Shown: in pieces, positions 5,420 through 5,521 of the stretch
Layout of the letters: each line of letters begins with the position of its first letter
Position numbering within the stretch: position 1 is the stretch's first letter
Assembly (NCBI GenBank): GCA_947074125.1
Contig: CAMTOM010000118.1
Location: 1 to 5,521, forward strand
From: an uncultured Desulfovibrionaceae bacterium
GTDB taxonomy: Bacteria > Desulfobacterota > Desulfovibrionia > Desulfovibrionales > Desulfovibrionaceae
DNA: 5,521 nt
Direction of reading: 5' to 3'
Notes under the pieces: generated by a model
The model's database searches: none
What the model was told of the DNA's origin: nothing
What the model saw: the letters and a program-made list of their open reading frames with translations, nothing else
Program-made: the position numbers and the translations under genes

Positions 5420-5521
5420 TGTAATCTCATGGTGTTGTTGTGTGATGCTCTCAATGTGTTCATATGTCTTTTCTGCTTAGCTTTTGGGTCGCTGTCAGAA
5501 GCTCTGTTTCTCAATTCTATT

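Noticed and set aside
5356..5463. Overlapping 32-codon minus-strand frame beginning MNTLRASHNN
   Set aside because: It overlaps the 31-codon ORF in another frame, has only a weak AGAAAAG upstream, and ends without relation to the next gene. It is no better than chance.

Overview
This 5.5 kb window looks like ordinary bacterial chromosome of middling GC content. Every gene I can support lies on the minus strand, so transcription runs from high to low coordinates. No mobile element, CRISPR array, rRNA or tRNA is visible. The phrasing of the MtaB-type protein (a CKVNQYET block, then LREQW, plus the LRISSLEP and LHISLQSGS blocks) and a pgl gene directly before it recall the Desulfovibrionaceae (sulfate-reducing delta-proteobacteria and gut relatives). 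That placement is an impression from memory, not a search result.

In the direction of transcription: (1) 5521-5321 is a leader that holds a 31-codon ORF ending three bases before, and in frame with, the next gene. (2) 5320-4691 encodes a PilZ-like, probably cyclic-di-GMP-binding protein. (3) 4690-4545 is a spacer with a plausible promoter, followed by a SAM-dependent methyltransferase-like protein (4544-3792) whose SAM-binding motif I is degenerate. (4) 3791-3624 is a spacer with two tandem 34-bp repeats and a strong ribosome binding site. (5) 3623-2868 is pgl (6-phosphogluconolactonase), followed after 19 bp by an mtaB-like tRNA methylthiotransferase gene (2848-1469); these two probably form one transcription unit. 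(6) 1468-858 is an AT-rich stretch of about 610 bp with a consensus-like minus-strand promoter, four short inverted repeats and a doubtful 124-codon ORF. (7) 857-63 encodes a second class I methyltransferase. (8) The first codons of a further gene may run off the left edge from position 46.

Functionally the window combines an oxidative pentose phosphate step (Pgl), a tRNA anticodon-loop modification (ms2t6A37, MtaB), a second-messenger receptor (PilZ) and two methyltransferases of unknown substrate. Apart from pgl-mtaB I see no evidence that they work in one pathway. I did not find a convincing new biological system. The points most worth a second look are the tandem repeat before pgl, the hairpin-rich gap at 858-1468, the in-frame mini-ORF ahead of the PilZ gene, and the eroded motif I in the 3792-4544 methyltransferase.
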